A stretch of 64,000 nt of DNA, taken from contig NZ_JGZE01000012.1 of assembly GCF_000741285.1 (NCBI RefSeq), positions 1 to 64,000 of the forward strand. Reading direction: 5' to 3'. The stretch is from Bifidobacterium mongoliense DSM 21395. Lineage in GTDB: Bacteria; Actinomycetota; Actinomycetes; Actinomycetales; Bifidobacteriaceae. Shown one piece after another: positions 36,899-44,989 of this stretch. A program made the position numbers and the translations under genes. Position 1 is the stretch's first letter. Every line of letters starts with the position of its first letter. The notes beneath the pieces are model-generated. The model was not told where the DNA came from. It worked only from the letters and a program-made list of their open reading frames with translations, and searched no databases.

Positions 36899-38686
36899 AT
36901 GGCGAGGGCGAGGCGACACGGCATGCGGTGGCTCGCCCTCGTGGTGGCCGCCGCCGCATCCACGGCACTCGTCATCGGTGCCGGTTGGCCTCGACGGGCC
37001 GTCGCCGCGGGTTCCGGCGACCCGCGATCCGCAACGACGGCAGTGAGCGGCATGACCACGAGCCAGTTCGACCAGGCCTACCATTACCAGACCTCGCAGG
37101 GGTTCATGAACGACGTACAGACCATTTGGAAGGGCGGCGATGGGTATTATCACTTCCTTTACCTGCGCAACGCCCGGTACCGGCACGACGGCGACGGCAC
37201 GGAGTGGTACCACGTCAAGACGAGGGATTTCGTGCACTATACGGATGTCGGCGTATCGATACCGAAGTTCAACGGCGTGTGGCAATGGATGGCGACCGGG
37301 TCGGTCATCACCAACGAGAGCGGATTCTTCGCCGATCTGCCCCGCACCGCCCTGGTCGCGTATTTCACCAGTTACATCGACGGCGTGCAGCGGCAGTTCG
37401 TCGCCTACTCGCGCGACGAGGGGAGGACCTTCCTGCCGTATCGCGACACCGCGGTGATGAGCGCGCCCCACGCCGAGACCAACGCCCGGGACCCATACGT
37501 CACCTACGACGCGCGGTCGAAGACGCTGGTCATGTATCTGGCGGAGGGCGACCGGATCGGCACGTATGAGAGCGCCGACGGCGTAGGGTTCCATCACGTC
37601 GGCGCCCCCATGCTCGACGATGGCGCGCTGGCCGACCTCGGTTTGGAGGACGGTGACCTGGGCCTCATCGAATGTCCGAATCTCAAGACCCTGCGCGACC
37701 CGCGGACCGGCGAGACCAAATCCATACTGTTCTTCGGTGCGAACGGCTATCGGTACGGTCAGACGACGGGCACCTACTATATGGTCGGGCATCTGGACGG
37801 CCACCATGTGTTCGTACCCGAGCAGCGGCCGTCGCGCGTGGACGACGGGTCCGATTACTACGGCGCCAACGTCATGCAGAACGGCGATACGCTCCTGACC
37901 TCCCTCGCCTGGATGGGCAATTGGGGGTATTCGGACAAGCCGATCAGCGACGACCACGGACCGGTCTACAAACTCGGTTCGCTGAGTCTGGCGCACCATC
38001 TGACTCTGGCTGGCAAGCCCGGCGACTACTCTCTGGTCAACACGATCATCGAGCCCAAGGCCCTGTACCAAGGCGCCGTGGCCGGCATCTCATCGAGCAC
38101 CGGGCGTCGCCACACGATGCTCGACGTGAGCAGATCGACCAGGCAGAACACCGTGCTTACGTTCACGCCGGGTGAGGGTGGGGATGGCGATGGCGGCGGC
38201 GATGCCGGCGACGGCTGGAGTAGGGTCCATGGCCATGGCGATGGCGGCGGCGCGCTGAGCGGCACCATCACCGTGCGATTGCTGCACCGGGATGCGACGG
38301 AGACGATACGGTACGTCGCGGCGACCGGCGCATACGAGGTGACGCGGGAGACGAGCCGTATCGGTGACAGCGGCGGGTCGCGCGAATACGAAAAGTCCAT
38401 AGCGGCTTCCAGCGGTGTCGTCGCGTCGCAGCGACTCACCTTCCATATCGTGCAGGATCAGAGCAGCGTCGAGTTCTACGTCGAAAGCAGCGGCCGATCC
38501 TACTCGATGGCGCGGTACACGGCCGATGACCACACGCGCATCCAGGTGAGCAGCGACACACCGACCCGCCTGACCTATGAGTTCAACGACATCCGCGACC
38601 CGCATGCCGCCTCATGGGCGCCGATGTCGTCGCCGATGCCCTTCGCAGTCCCGTCCCTCTCGTCGTCCTCTTCGTCGTTCCGCTGA
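36899..38686 (+). CDS. Secreted glycoside hydrolase family 32 (fructanase/levanase-like)
   Basis: 595 residues. An N-terminal export segment (LALVVAAAASTALVIGAGW ... AVAAGS) is followed by the five-bladed GH32 propeller: nucleophile Asp72 in QGFMNDVQTIW (a variant of the usual WMNDPNG), ARDPYV (Asp198, transition-state stabiliser), and acid/base Glu258 in IECPNL, plus YGANVMQNGDTLL. A C-terminal beta-sandwich includes a Gly/Asp-rich expanded loop near 425-450. It likely cleaves beta-fructans or sucrose outside the cell. The NDVQ variant is closer to fructan hydrolases than to invertases. No wall-sorting signal. Start choice between 36899 and 36923 is open. Confidence 0.88.
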   Translation: MARARRHGMRWLALVVAAAASTALVIGAGWPRRAVAAGSGDPRSATTAVSGMTTSQFDQAYHYQTSQGFMNDVQTIWKGGDGYYHFLYLRNARYRHDGDGTEWYHVKTRDFVHYTDVGVSIPKFNGVWQWMATGSVITNESGFFADLPRTALVAYFTSYIDGVQRQFVAYSRDEGRTFLPYRDTAVMSAPHAETNARDPYVTYDARSKTLVMYLAEGDRIGTYESADGVGFHHVGAPMLDDGALADLGLEDGDLGLIECPNLKTLRDPRTGETKSILFFGANGYRYGQTTGTYYMVGHLDGHHVFVPEQRPSRVDDGSDYYGANVMQNGDTLLTSLAWMGNWGYSDKPISDDHGPVYKLGSLSLAHHLTLAGKPGDYSLVNTIIEPKALYQGAVAGISSSTGRRHTMLDVSRSTRQNTVLTFTPGEGGDGDGGGDAGDGWSRVHGHGDGGGALSGTITVRLLHRDATETIRYVAATGAYEVTRETSRIGDSGGSREYEKSIAASSGVVASQRLTFHIVQDQSSVEFYVESSGRSYSMARYTADDHTRIQVSSDTPTRLTYEFNDIRDPHAASWAPMSSPMPFAVPSLSSSSSSFR

Positions 38687-39007
38687 TTTTGCGGGCCGTA
38701 TCGCCGAGCGTGCCGTCGATTTGGTGTTGTCTGTGACCGCGCTGTGCAAGTTCAACTGAATGCATGTTCAACTGTGCTGCATGTTCAACTGCGCCGTGCA
38801 TGTCGCCACCGCGCTGCGGCGTCTCACCATGGCATACCTACCGCTCGGCGGCCCGGGCTTTCCCGGGCTGGATCTCGGCCGCATCATGGCATCACACACG
38901 GATATGTGCACACGGATACGTGACGGGGTCGGTCGTCCGTCCGGAACTCGTTGCAGATCGGCGGTTTCCGGCGCACGAGGGTCCCGGTGAATATGAAGGA
39001 GACGGCG
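38687..39007. other. Intergenic region with three GTTCAACTG direct repeats
   Basis: No gene in 321 bp. GTTCAACTG occurs at 38750-38758, 38766-38774 and 38783-38791, inside a longer ~17-bp unit TGCATGTTCAACTG. This lies upstream of the operon that encodes a LytTR protein; LytTR regulators bind paired 9-bp direct repeats, usually about two turns apart, so these may be its sites, though spacing here is 16-17 bp. Confidence 0.5.
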
Positions 39008-40183
39008 ATGAGCACGATGGTCAGGGCACGGCATCTGTCCAAATGGTATGGCACACACGAGGCGGTCCACGACGTCTCGCTGGACATTGCGCCCGGCGCA
39101 TTGACGGCGGTGATCGGACCCAACGGGGCCGGCAAATCCACGACGATCGGCATGCTGACCGGTGTGGTCCGGCCCGATGGCGGCGTCATCGAGTACGGCG
39201 GGACGCGAGCGCAGCCGACGCCGCGAGCGCTGCCTCGGTCGCGGGCCGGGGCGCCCCGTCTCGGCGTCGTGTTCCAGGGCAGCGTGCTGGATGGGCCGCT
39301 CACCGTGCGGGAGAACCTGTCGATTCGTGCGCGGTTGTATGACGGGGTACCCGGCGGTCGGGTGGACGAAGTCATCGCGCTCGTCGATGCCACGGACTTC
39401 GCGGATCAGCGCTACGGCTCGCTGTCGGGAGGCCAGCGACGCAGGGTCGATATCGCCCGTGCGTTGATCAGCCATCCGACGTTACTGATACTCGACGAGC
39501 CTACGACCGGACTGGATATCGCGACCAGGAGGTCGCTGTGGACGATGCTCGATGGGTTGCGTCGGCGGGAGAACCTCTCGATCCTGCTCACCACGCATTA
39601 TCTCGAAGAGGCCAACATCGCGCAACAGGTCTATCTCATCGACCACGGGCGGATCCATGCGCAGGGTTCCGCGCGGGATCTCATCGCACGCTACACGCAG
39701 TACACTCTCGAGATCACCTTCGAACCGAACCGCCGGAGCGATATCGAGTCGATGGTGCGCGGTCGTGTGAAGCATGCGCCGGGGGCGGTTCGCCGAGGCG
39801 ATGACGGTCGGGGCGGTGGTCCTGACGATGCGGGCGATGGTCGTGGTGATGAAGGTGCCCGTGGTGGTGACGGCGGTCATGGCGTATCCGGGAACCCGGT
39901 CGTGATCGACGGCGACCGCATGCACCTGAGCGTGCCCGACGCCGACGCATGCATCGAACTGTTGATGGTGATGCGCCCGTATGTGCGTGATTTCCGATGC
40001 CTGCGCGGCACGATGAACGATGTGTTCCTCACCCTCACCGGACGCGATGCGCACGGCGCGAGTGCCTCCGCCGGCTCGGCTTGCGACGGTGCGACTCTCA
40101 CTTCAACCGTTCCGACCGCTCGAACCGACCCAGCCGCTGCGGCCGTTGCAGACAGTATCATCACCGAAGGGTCCCGATCATGA
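39008..40183 (+). CDS. ABC transporter ATP-binding protein (drug/lantibiotic exporter type)
   Basis: 391 residues from ATG 39008 (AAGGAGA site). Complete ATPase: Walker A IGPNGAGKSTTIGML, Q-loop VVFQGSVLDGPLTVREN, signature LSGGQRRRVDIARAL, Walker B LLILDEPTTGLD, H-loop LLTTHYLEEANI. The C-terminal domain carries a Gly/Asp/Arg-rich expansion (~255-295). It is the first of four genes with overlapping ends: ATPase, permease, LytTR regulator, DUF3021 membrane protein. Substrate unknown; similar exporters move drugs, peptides or lipids. Confidence 0.9.
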   Translation: MSTMVRARHLSKWYGTHEAVHDVSLDIAPGALTAVIGPNGAGKSTTIGMLTGVVRPDGGVIEYGGTRAQPTPRALPRSRAGAPRLGVVFQGSVLDGPLTVRENLSIRARLYDGVPGGRVDEVIALVDATDFADQRYGSLSGGQRRRVDIARALISHPTLLILDEPTTGLDIATRRSLWTMLDGLRRRENLSILLTTHYLEEANIAQQVYLIDHGRIHAQGSARDLIARYTQYTLEITFEPNRRSDIESMVRGRVKHAPGAVRRGDDGRGGGPDDAGDGRGDEGARGGDGGHGVSGNPVVIDGDRMHLSVPDADACIELLMVMRPYVRDFRCLRGTMNDVFLTLTGRDAHGASASAGSACDGATLTSTVPTARTDPAAAAVADSIITEGSRS

Positions 40184-41175
40184 TCGCATTGACCACACGC
40201 AACCTCCTGCTGTTCATCCGAAACCGCAGCAACGTCCTGTTCTCCCTGCTCGGCGCGCTCATCGCCTTCCTGCTCTATATCGTCTTCCTCAAGCAGACGC
40301 TGGAGGGAAGCTGGACCGATGCGCTGCAGGCCGGCAACGCCGTCGCGGCGCTCGCACGAGGTCCGGCTGGGACATCTGCCGTCACTGCCGCGGATCCCGT
40401 CACCGTCAGCGACCTGCTCGACCCGTGGCTCATGGGCGGCATCCTGTCGATCACCGCCATCACCACCGCCTTGGCCGGCATGGGCCAGTTGGTCTACGAC
40501 CGCGAGAACGGGCTGATCGACGACTTCCGTCTTGCCTGTCGCTCGACGTGGCGCATCCAGGCCTCGTACCTCGCCGGCTCGGCGATCATCAGCGTCGTCA
40601 TGCAGCTGATCGTATTGGTCGTCACGGGAACGTATTTCAGCGTGGTCGACCATGTCACCCTTCCGTGGCGCGATGTGGCCGCCGACGTGCAACTCGCGGG
40701 GATCATGCTGTGCAGCGCGGTGTTCGGAGCGGCGCTGGCTTTCGCCCTCACCGTATCCATCACGACCCAGCGCGCGAATTCGGGACTGAACACGGTCGTC
40801 GGCACGGCGGCCGGATTCCTCAGCGGCGTCTATGTCCCGATCGGGGCGGTGCCCGCCGGCGCCCAGCACGTGATGAAACTCTGGCCGGGCGCCTACTCCG
40901 CCGCGTTGTTCCGACGATTGCTGCTGGGGGATGCCGTATCGCGCGCCTTCGGCCGGGCGCCCGCATCCGTCGCCGAGCGGTTCCGGGAGGATATGGGGAT
41001 CGGATACGGCATCGGCGGCGTGCTCACCACCCCCGTTCAGGAGCTCGCGCTGCTTGCCGGCATCACGGTGATTATCGTATCCGCCATCCTGCTCGTACGA
41101 TGGGTGTCGAGACATGTACCCATGGCGAATCAGGGACGGCGGCGCAGTGAGCATCATCTTCAAAGCGAATCCTGA
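40180..41175 (+). CDS. ABC-2 type permease
   Basis: 331 residues; ATG 40180 overlaps the ATPase stop (ATGA). Six hydrophobic segments: VLFSLLGALIAFLLYIVFL, LMGGILSITAITTALAGMG, ASYLAGSAIISVVMQLIVLV, VQLAGIMLCSAVFGAALAFA, GLNTVVGTAAGFLSGVYVPI and LALLAGITVIIVSAILLV. The motif GVYVPIGAVP is typical of ABC-2 permeases. It pairs with the upstream ATPase as an exporter. Confidence 0.88.
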   Translation: MIALTTRNLLLFIRNRSNVLFSLLGALIAFLLYIVFLKQTLEGSWTDALQAGNAVAALARGPAGTSAVTAADPVTVSDLLDPWLMGGILSITAITTALAGMGQLVYDRENGLIDDFRLACRSTWRIQASYLAGSAIISVVMQLIVLVVTGTYFSVVDHVTLPWRDVAADVQLAGIMLCSAVFGAALAFALTVSITTQRANSGLNTVVGTAAGFLSGVYVPIGAVPAGAQHVMKLWPGAYSAALFRRLLLGDAVSRAFGRAPASVAERFREDMGIGYGIGGVLTTPVQELALLAGITVIIVSAILLVRWVSRHVPMANQGRRRSEHHLQSES

Positions 41176-41602
41176 GCTCGAGGATGGCGAGGTGAACGTC
41201 ATCGTCGAGGCGGCGGCGCCCACCCCCGCGGTCGCCGAGCTCATGCGCTCGGTGGAGGCCATCGGCCAGAGCGCCTCGGGGTCGGTTGCCATCGAGACCT
41301 CCAACCGTCTGGAAATCGTTCGTAAATCCGCGATCGTCGCCATCGCCGTGCAAGGCGACGATTTATTGGTGCGCACCACGACGCACTCCCTGACCACCCG
41401 GAACCGACTCGTCAGATTGATGGCGAAGCTCTCGCCCCGCGATTTCGTGCAGATTTCCCGTCAGGTCGTCATCAACCTGCGTCATCTCGAATCGCTGGAG
41501 GCGAGCTATTCGGGCAATATGACCGCGCGGCTGTCCGGCGACATCCGCGAAACCGTCAGTCGCAGGTACGTGCCCGCGCTGCGTGAAGCCTTGGAGGCGT
41601 GA
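41147..41602 (+). CDS. LytTR-domain DNA-binding regulator without receiver
   Basis: 151 residues from GTG 41147 (GGACGG upstream), overlapping the permease gene by 29 bp. The C-terminal LytTR domain: IVAIAVQGDDLLVRTTTHSL, LSPRDFVQISRQVVINLRHL, LEASYSGNMTARLSGDI and VSRRYVPALREAL. There is no receiver domain, so control must come from elsewhere, probably from the DUF3021 membrane partner encoded next. It likely regulates its own four-gene operon. Confidence 0.9.
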   Translation: MSIIFKANPELEDGEVNVIVEAAAPTPAVAELMRSVEAIGQSASGSVAIETSNRLEIVRKSAIVAIAVQGDDLLVRTTTHSLTTRNRLVRLMAKLSPRDFVQISRQVVINLRHLESLEASYSGNMTARLSGDIRETVSRRYVPALREALEA

Positions 41603-41604
41603 TC

Positions 41605-42177
41605 ATGGAACCGAACATCCATACGGACGGATCCGGCGCCCCGGATGTCGACGAGCATGACCTCAGGCGCGAACGGCTCCTGTCGCAGATCTCCGGGCGT
41701 GACCGGACCGCGGTGCGGACCCGCACATCAGTGCGGCGATCGTTCCCGGTGCATGCGTTGCGTGAAGCGGGGATCAACGCCATGGGTGGCGTCGGCGTCG
41801 GCTCCTTCGTGTTCCTGGCCGTGCAGGCCTTGGATCTGCAGCAGATACCCATCACGCCGCTGAGCGTGGTGACGTTGTTCGTGATGTCCGCGCTGATTGG
41901 TGTACTGAGCCTGCTGTTCAATTTGCAGCTTCCCTATGGGGCGACCCTGCTCATGCACTGCCTGCTCACATTCGGGCTGGTGACCGGGTGGTTGCTGATC
42001 AACCGCTGGTTCGTGGTCTTCTCGGGGCACTTCGCCGGTTTCGCCGCATTGTTCGCCGTCATCTACATACTCATCTGGGTTGGTGTCGTGCTGCACGGCT
42101 GGCTGCTCACCGAGCGTCTCAACGCTTCGCTGCGGCGTCGACGCCAGCGCGATGATAATGAAAAGGTCGACGATTGA
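41605..42177 (+). CDS. DUF3021-family membrane protein
   Basis: 190 residues; GGAGG at 41593-41597 sets ATG 41605, 2 bp after the LytTR stop. Four membrane helices: GVGVGSFVFLAVQALDL, VVTLFVMSALIGVLSLLF, LLMHCLLTFGLVTGWLLI and FAALFAVIYILIWVGVVLH. DUF3021 proteins are regularly encoded beside LytTR regulators and are thought to hold them at the membrane or inhibit them, as in the streptococcal LytTR systems. The N-terminal ~45 residues are charged and cytoplasmic. Confidence 0.85.
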   Translation: MEPNIHTDGSGAPDVDEHDLRRERLLSQISGRDRTAVRTRTSVRRSFPVHALREAGINAMGGVGVGSFVFLAVQALDLQQIPITPLSVVTLFVMSALIGVLSLLFNLQLPYGATLLMHCLLTFGLVTGWLLINRWFVVFSGHFAGFAALFAVIYILIWVGVVLHGWLLTERLNASLRRRRQRDDNEKVDD

Positions 42178-42261
42178 TTGACGTAAGTCGACGGTTCGCT
42201 GACGTAAGTCTACGGTTCGAATAGACAAGTCGATGGTTGACCGACTCAGGTCGACGGTTCG
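42170..42261. repeat. 21-bp repeat array B, left part
   Basis: About four units of the TGACGTAAGTCGACGGTTCGC type start at the DUF3021 stop; one variant reads TAGACAAGTCGATGGTTGAC. The array is cut at 42261 by the IS256 element and resumes at 43675. Confidence 0.85.
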
Positions 42262-43674
42262 GGTACTGTCTTGAAGAGTGTGTAACTGGCTTTGATCGCC
42301 GATCCACTGGATCGGCGGGAAGGAGCCGGTGAACATGCCGACCGGGACGATGGCTGGTATGACAGCCAAAGACAAGGAACCCGACAGGGGGCGTTCCGCC
42401 GAGATGGACGCCGCCGTCGAGCCGGTAGCGTTTGGCGAAACAACAGGGCCTGGCGTCGGCCGGGCCGGGTGGCCTCCCGAAGCAATTCACCAAGACCGTG
42501 CCGGAAACCGCGTTGGACGAAGAGATGAACGAGCATCTTGGCCGCGCCAAGCACGAGAAGAGCAAGGACGGTCGGGCGCAAAACGCGCGCAACGGTGTCA
42601 CGAGGAAGACCGTGATCACCCATGCGATGGGTCCGGTCGATATCGCGGTGCCGAGTGATCGTGATGCCTCGCGTCGCCCCGGTCATCGTGGAAAAGCGTC
42701 AGCGGCGCTTGAATGACGTGGACGAGGTGGTGCTCTCCCTGTACGCGAAGGGACTGACCACGGGCGAGATCAGTGCGCACTTCCGGGAGGTCCACGGCGC
42801 TTCGGTATCGAAGGAGACGGTCAGCAGGATCACGGACAGCGTCATCGAGGAGACGGACGAATGGGCGTCCAGGCCGTTGGATGCGGTATATGCGGCGATC
42901 TTCATCGATGCCATTCGAACGTCAAGGTCAGGGACGGTCAGGTCGCCAACCGGGCGTTCCGCGCGGCCATCGCGTGGATCCGGACGGCAATCGGGACGTG
43001 CTCGGCATCTGGGGTTCCCCCGCTTCGGAGGGCGCCAGGTACTGGCTCTCCGTGCTCACCGATCTGAAGAACCGGGGCGTGGGCGACGTGTTCGTGCCTC
43101 TATGCGACGGGTTGAAGGGCCTGCCCGACGCGGTGGGAACGGTCTGGCCGCTGTCGATCGTGCAGACCTGTGTCATTCACCTGATGCGCAACACGTTCAG
43201 GTACGCGTCCAGGAAGGACTGGGAAGCGCTTCGCCGTGACGTGAAACCCATCTACACGGCCGCCACACCGGCCGCCGCCGAACATGCGCGTGACGAGATG
43301 CTCGAACACTGGGCGGGCAAGTACCCGGCGGTCAAGGGCTTGTGGCTCAACGCATGGGAACGGTTCATCCCTTTCCTGGACTACGACGTGGAGATCCGCC
43401 GGGTCATCTGCTCCACGAACGCGATCGAGGGTCTGAACGCCAGGTTCCGCCGCTCCATCCGGGCGCGTGGGCACTTCCTTGGGCGGGCGGGCCGCATTGA
43501 AATGCCTCCACCTGACCGTGCGTTCGCTCGACCCCACAGGCAAGGGCCAGGTACGATGGGTGACACGATGGAAGCCCGCGTTGAACGCGTTCGCCATCAC
43601 CTTCGCCGACCGCTGGCCGGACGGCAAGGAACAGCAACGAAAACCGCCAGTCACACACTTAATGAGATAGACCC
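42262..43674 (+). mobile_element. IS256-family insertion sequence, inactivated
   Basis: 1413 bp. Imperfect 29-bp terminal inverted repeats: left 42262-42290 ending GTGTGTAACTGGC, right 43646-43674 beginning GCCAGTCACACAC. The element is flanked by an exact 8-bp target duplication ACGGTTCG (42254-42261 and 43675-43682). Removing the element restores a normal 21-bp array unit. The transposase gene inside is broken by several frameshifts, so transposition would need an enzyme in trans. Confidence 0.9.
42359..43670 (+). pseudogene. IS256-family (Mutator-type) transposase, frameshifted
   Basis: The protein can be followed through five frame changes without a stop codon: MTAKDKEPDRGRSAEMDAAV; near 42430 to LAKQQGL and KQFTKTVPETALDEEMNEHL; near 42675 to VIVEKRQRRLNDVDEVVLSL and AAIFIDAI; near 42915 to VKVRDGQVANR; near 42970 to DGNRDVLGIWGSPASEGARY and LCDGLKGLPDAV, STNAIEGLNARFRRSIRARG; near 43485 to ALKCLHLTVRSLDPTGKG. 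The DDE aspartates in FIDAI and CDGLKGLP and the conserved STNAIE glutamate are kept. Indels without nonsense changes suggest recent decay or base-calling errors. Confidence 0.9.
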
Positions 43675-43810
43675 ACGGTTCGCTGACGCAGATCGGCGAT
43701 TGACTGACATAGGTCGGCGGTTCGTGAACGCAAGTCGGCGATTCGCTGACATAGGTCGATGGTTGACCGACGCAAGTCGGCGATTGACTGACGCAAGTCA
43801 ACGGTTCGCA
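43675..43810. repeat. 21-bp repeat array B, right part
   Basis: About six more degenerate units (TGACGCAGATCGGCGATTGAC, TGACATAGGTCGGCGGTTCGT, TGACGCAAGTCAACGGTTCGC) run from the IS right end into hairpin B, with the same array-then-hairpin order as array A. Confidence 0.85.
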
Positions 43811-43883
43811 TAGACAAGTCGGGTGATACGAAAAACGAGGGGCCATATTCCGCGGTTGTTTTTCGCTATCGCCCGACTTGCCT
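43811..43883. repeat. Hairpin ending repeat array B
   Basis: Arms 43811-43836 (TAGACAAGTCGGGTGATACG...) and 43858-43883 pair imperfectly with one bulge and two mismatches. The loop carries GGGGCCATATTCCGCGG, nearly the same core as in hairpin A. Confidence 0.85.
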
Positions 43884-44362
43884 GACGGATGGAGACCTGA
43901 CCGTCCATTCTTCGGCCACGCTGACCAATGGCCGGACAAGCATGTTGTTGGATAGCTCTCTCATGGTATTTCATGGCATTTCAGGGCGTTTTCGGCCCAT
44001 GATAAGGCGAGCATCACGCATGAAGTCGGTGACCTTGACGCGTCATACACGTTGTGTAGTGAATGGTGCGGAGTGCGCTGGTGCCTGACCCGTCGTGGTC
44101 CTGCAGATTGGCGGTATATGGCCGTTTCTCGTTTTCCGCTTTTCGAGGCTACTTGGAAAGTGCTACACAAAGTGAGGGCGATGGGTCATAAAGGGATATA
44201 AGCCGTGAAATGTATCCGCGCAGTGCTTGAGGATTCGTTTCCGCTGCCTCTTCAGCTGATTGAACTGATGTTTGGAAAGTAGAAAGCCCGGAACCATGAA
44301 GATTCAGGCCTTCAGCAACTGTGCGTACTGTTGTGCGTACTATGCGCCTTGAAGAAAAAAAT
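43884..44362. other. Non-coding stretch before tRNA-fMet
   Basis: About 480 bp of lower GC content than average, with no credible reading frame and no recognised element. Confidence 0.5.
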
Positions 44363-44393
44363 AAGGGCGCCATATCGTTGATATGACGCCCTT
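44354..44393 (-). terminator. Intrinsic terminator of tRNA-fMet
   Basis: Arms AAGGGCG-C-CATAT (44363-44375) and ATATG-A-CGCCCTT (44381-44393), short loop, followed on the minus strand by TTATTTTTTTC. It begins just after the tRNA 3' end. Confidence 0.85.
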
Positions 44394-44397
44394 TTAG

Positions 44398-44471
44398 TAG
44401 CGGGGTCAGGATTTGAACCTGAGACCTCTGGGTTATGAGCCCAGCGAGCTACCGAGCTGCTCCACCCCGCG
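44398..44471 (-). tRNA. tRNA-fMet (CAU), initiator
   Basis: Read on the minus strand: CGCGGGGTGGAGCAGCTCGG at the 5' end, anticodon loop CTCATAA in a stem CTGGG/CCCAG with three G-C pairs, T arm TCAGG-TTCAAAT-CCTGA, and 3' CCCCGCTA. The first base pair is a C1-U72 mismatch and the D stem has A11-U24, both initiator features. CCA is not encoded. Confidence 0.92.
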
Positions 44472-44976
44472 ACGGCTGCTGTAAGGCAGCTCAATACATC
44501 TTAAGGGCAGAATCGAGAATGTCAAGCCTGGGGCGGATATTCCCGAAGCACCGCGTGTCACAGCACTGGATTCACCTGCAGACGATAGTGGATGAACGGT
44601 AGAGTTCCACGACTGAGCTCCAGTTTCATCACCATGTATATGAATGCCATATGAATGCATTTGATCACCGCTCGGCCGTCGGGTCGCGGCACGCGCCTCA
44701 CGATCCACCGTCCCGTCACTCATCCACCTGCGAGGCATTCGCCTTCTGCCCGCGAGACGTTCGAGAGACGTTCGACCCTCTGCCCCCGCGAGACGTTCAC
44801 CTCGCGACCCTTGACCAGACGCTCCTGGGACAACGTTCACACCTGCTCGCAAGACATTCATCCGTTGCCCGCGAGGTGTTCGACCCCTGCCGGCAAGGTG
44901 CTCACCCACCGCCCGCGCGCACGCCCCAACGCTGGGCCCTGAGCGAGCGCAGCATGCGCGATATCCACCGCGATGC
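44472..44976. other. Intergenic region with degenerate GAGACGTTC repeats
   Basis: About 500 bp between tRNA-fMet and metA. 44690-44930 consists of loosely repeated blocks such as CGCGAGACGTTC, CGCGAGGTGTTCGACCC and GCAAGACATTCATCC, roughly every 20-35 bp. No gene and no methionine-responsive element was recognised. Confidence 0.55.
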
Positions 44977-44989
44977 GATAATACCGGTA
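44974..44989 (+). promoter_or_regulatory. metA: Extended -10 promoter giving leaderless metA mRNA
   Basis: TGC-GATAAT (44974-44982) is an extended -10 box; the start nucleotide 7 nt on is the A of the metA ATG. There is no ribosome site before that ATG, which agrees with a leaderless transcript. Confidence 0.5.

Noticed and set aside
40020-41150. Second open frame overlapping the ABC-2 permease
   Set aside because: The permease frame has membrane helices and coupled start/stop sites; this one is Arg/His-rich with no motif.
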